Positions 5,146 through 5,403 of a stretch of 5,403 bases of DNA are shown here, piece by piece. Position numbers and translations under genes: made by a program. The notes below the pieces were generated by a model, which searched no databases, was not told the DNA's origin, and saw only the letters and a list, made by a program, of their open reading frames with translations. Each line of letters opens with the position of its first letter. Position 1 is the stretch's first letter. This DNA is from DATKWS01 sp035529435 (GTDB taxonomy: Bacteria; Krumholzibacteriota; Krumholzibacteriia; Krumholzibacteriales; Krumholzibacteriaceae): contig DATKWS010000173.1 of NCBI GenBank assembly GCA_035529435.1, positions 1 through 5,403 of the forward strand, read 5' to 3'.

Positions 5146-5403
5146 ATGAAATCCAAACTCCCCGACATCGGAAAGATCTCGCCGGAAGTTTTCGAGGAAC
5201 TGATTTACACGCGTCTCGGCAAGAAGCGCGACACGGTCATCGTCCCACCGCAGAGCGGTGTCGATGTGGGTATCGTGGAAGTGGGTGGACAGGCCGTGGC
5301 CGTGACGACGGATCCCGTGTTTATCGTTCCCGAGTACGGGTGGGAGCGGGCCGCCTGGTTCGCGATTCATATCCTTGCCTCGGATGTAGTGACGAGCGGC
5401 TTG
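5146..5403 (+). CDS. AIR-synthase-related protein, PurM/HypE/ThiL-like ATP-binding superfamily (C-terminus cut by window edge)
   Basis: Only the first 86 residues are present; the frame runs off the right edge. AAAGGA lies 7 bases before the ATG. Visible are GKISPEVFEELIYTRLG, the acidic PPQSGVDVGIVEVGG, VAVTTDPVFIVPEYGWERAAWFAIHILASDVVTSG. The gVDvG, TTDP and the A-x-H-I-x-A-S-D-V-x-x-S-G helix correspond to the GDDAA, TTD and NDIAAMGA signatures by which PurM, ThiL and HypE bind ATP and Mg. In those proteins the fold activates an oxygen by phosphorylation. The standard HypE or ThiL sequences differ, so this belongs to the uncharacterised 'AIR synthase related' branch; its substrate is unknown. 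It is 23 bases behind the Rrf2 gene and probably co-transcribed. Whether it works with the iron-sulfur regulator or the peptide operon is open. Confidence 0.85.
   Translation, partial: MKSKLPDIGKISPEVFEELIYTRLGKKRDTVIVPPQSGVDVGIVEVGGQAVAVTTDPVFIVPEYGWERAAWFAIHILASDVVTSGL

Noticed and set aside
1..5403. CRISPR array, tRNA, rRNA or insertion sequence
   Set aside because: No regularly spaced repeats, no tRNA-like cloverleaf, no rRNA stretches and no transposase motifs were seen.

Overview
The window shows bacterial features: Shine-Dalgarno sites, sigma-70-like hexamers and an Rrf2 regulator. The base composition is moderately GC-rich, with an AT-rich divergent promoter region. Nothing fixes the taxon. 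The Rrf2 regulator with three conserved-type cysteines and the many radical/iron-sulfur features suggest, weakly, an anaerobe or microaerophile.

Left and centre (about 1-4396, minus strand, transcribed right to left): an apparent operon. It starts with a 40-residue peptide gene (4274-4396), followed by a B12-binding radical SAM enzyme (2226-4061), a family-2 glycosyltransferase with a TPR-like tail resembling SunS-type peptide glycosyltransferases (1064-2188), and a YcaO-domain protein (1013 down to the left edge, where it is cut). A tiny charged peptide followed by radical SAM, glycosyltransferase and YcaO genes is the layout of a ribosomally made, post-translationally modified peptide (RiPP) cluster. 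My reading is that the 40-residue peptide is the substrate. The radical SAM protein would install C-methyl or another radical modification, the YcaO protein a thioamide or azoline, and the glycosyltransferase a sugar. I do not recognise this combination as a described system; its product is unknown. No protease or exporter is visible; they could lie beyond the left edge.

Between the peptide gene and the radical SAM gene is a spacer of about 175-210 bases. It holds a strong imperfect inverted repeat that would fold in the operon transcript, and a doubtful 37-codon reading frame.

Divergent region (4397-4669): no convincing gene, but candidate promoters for both directions and a 21-base palindrome just in front of the regulator gene.

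Right (4670-5403, plus strand): an Rrf2-family regulator of the IscR type, then, 23 bases on, the start of an AIR-synthase-related (PurM/HypE/ThiL-like) protein cut by the right edge. The regulator probably represses itself through the palindrome. Whether it also controls the divergent peptide operon is open.
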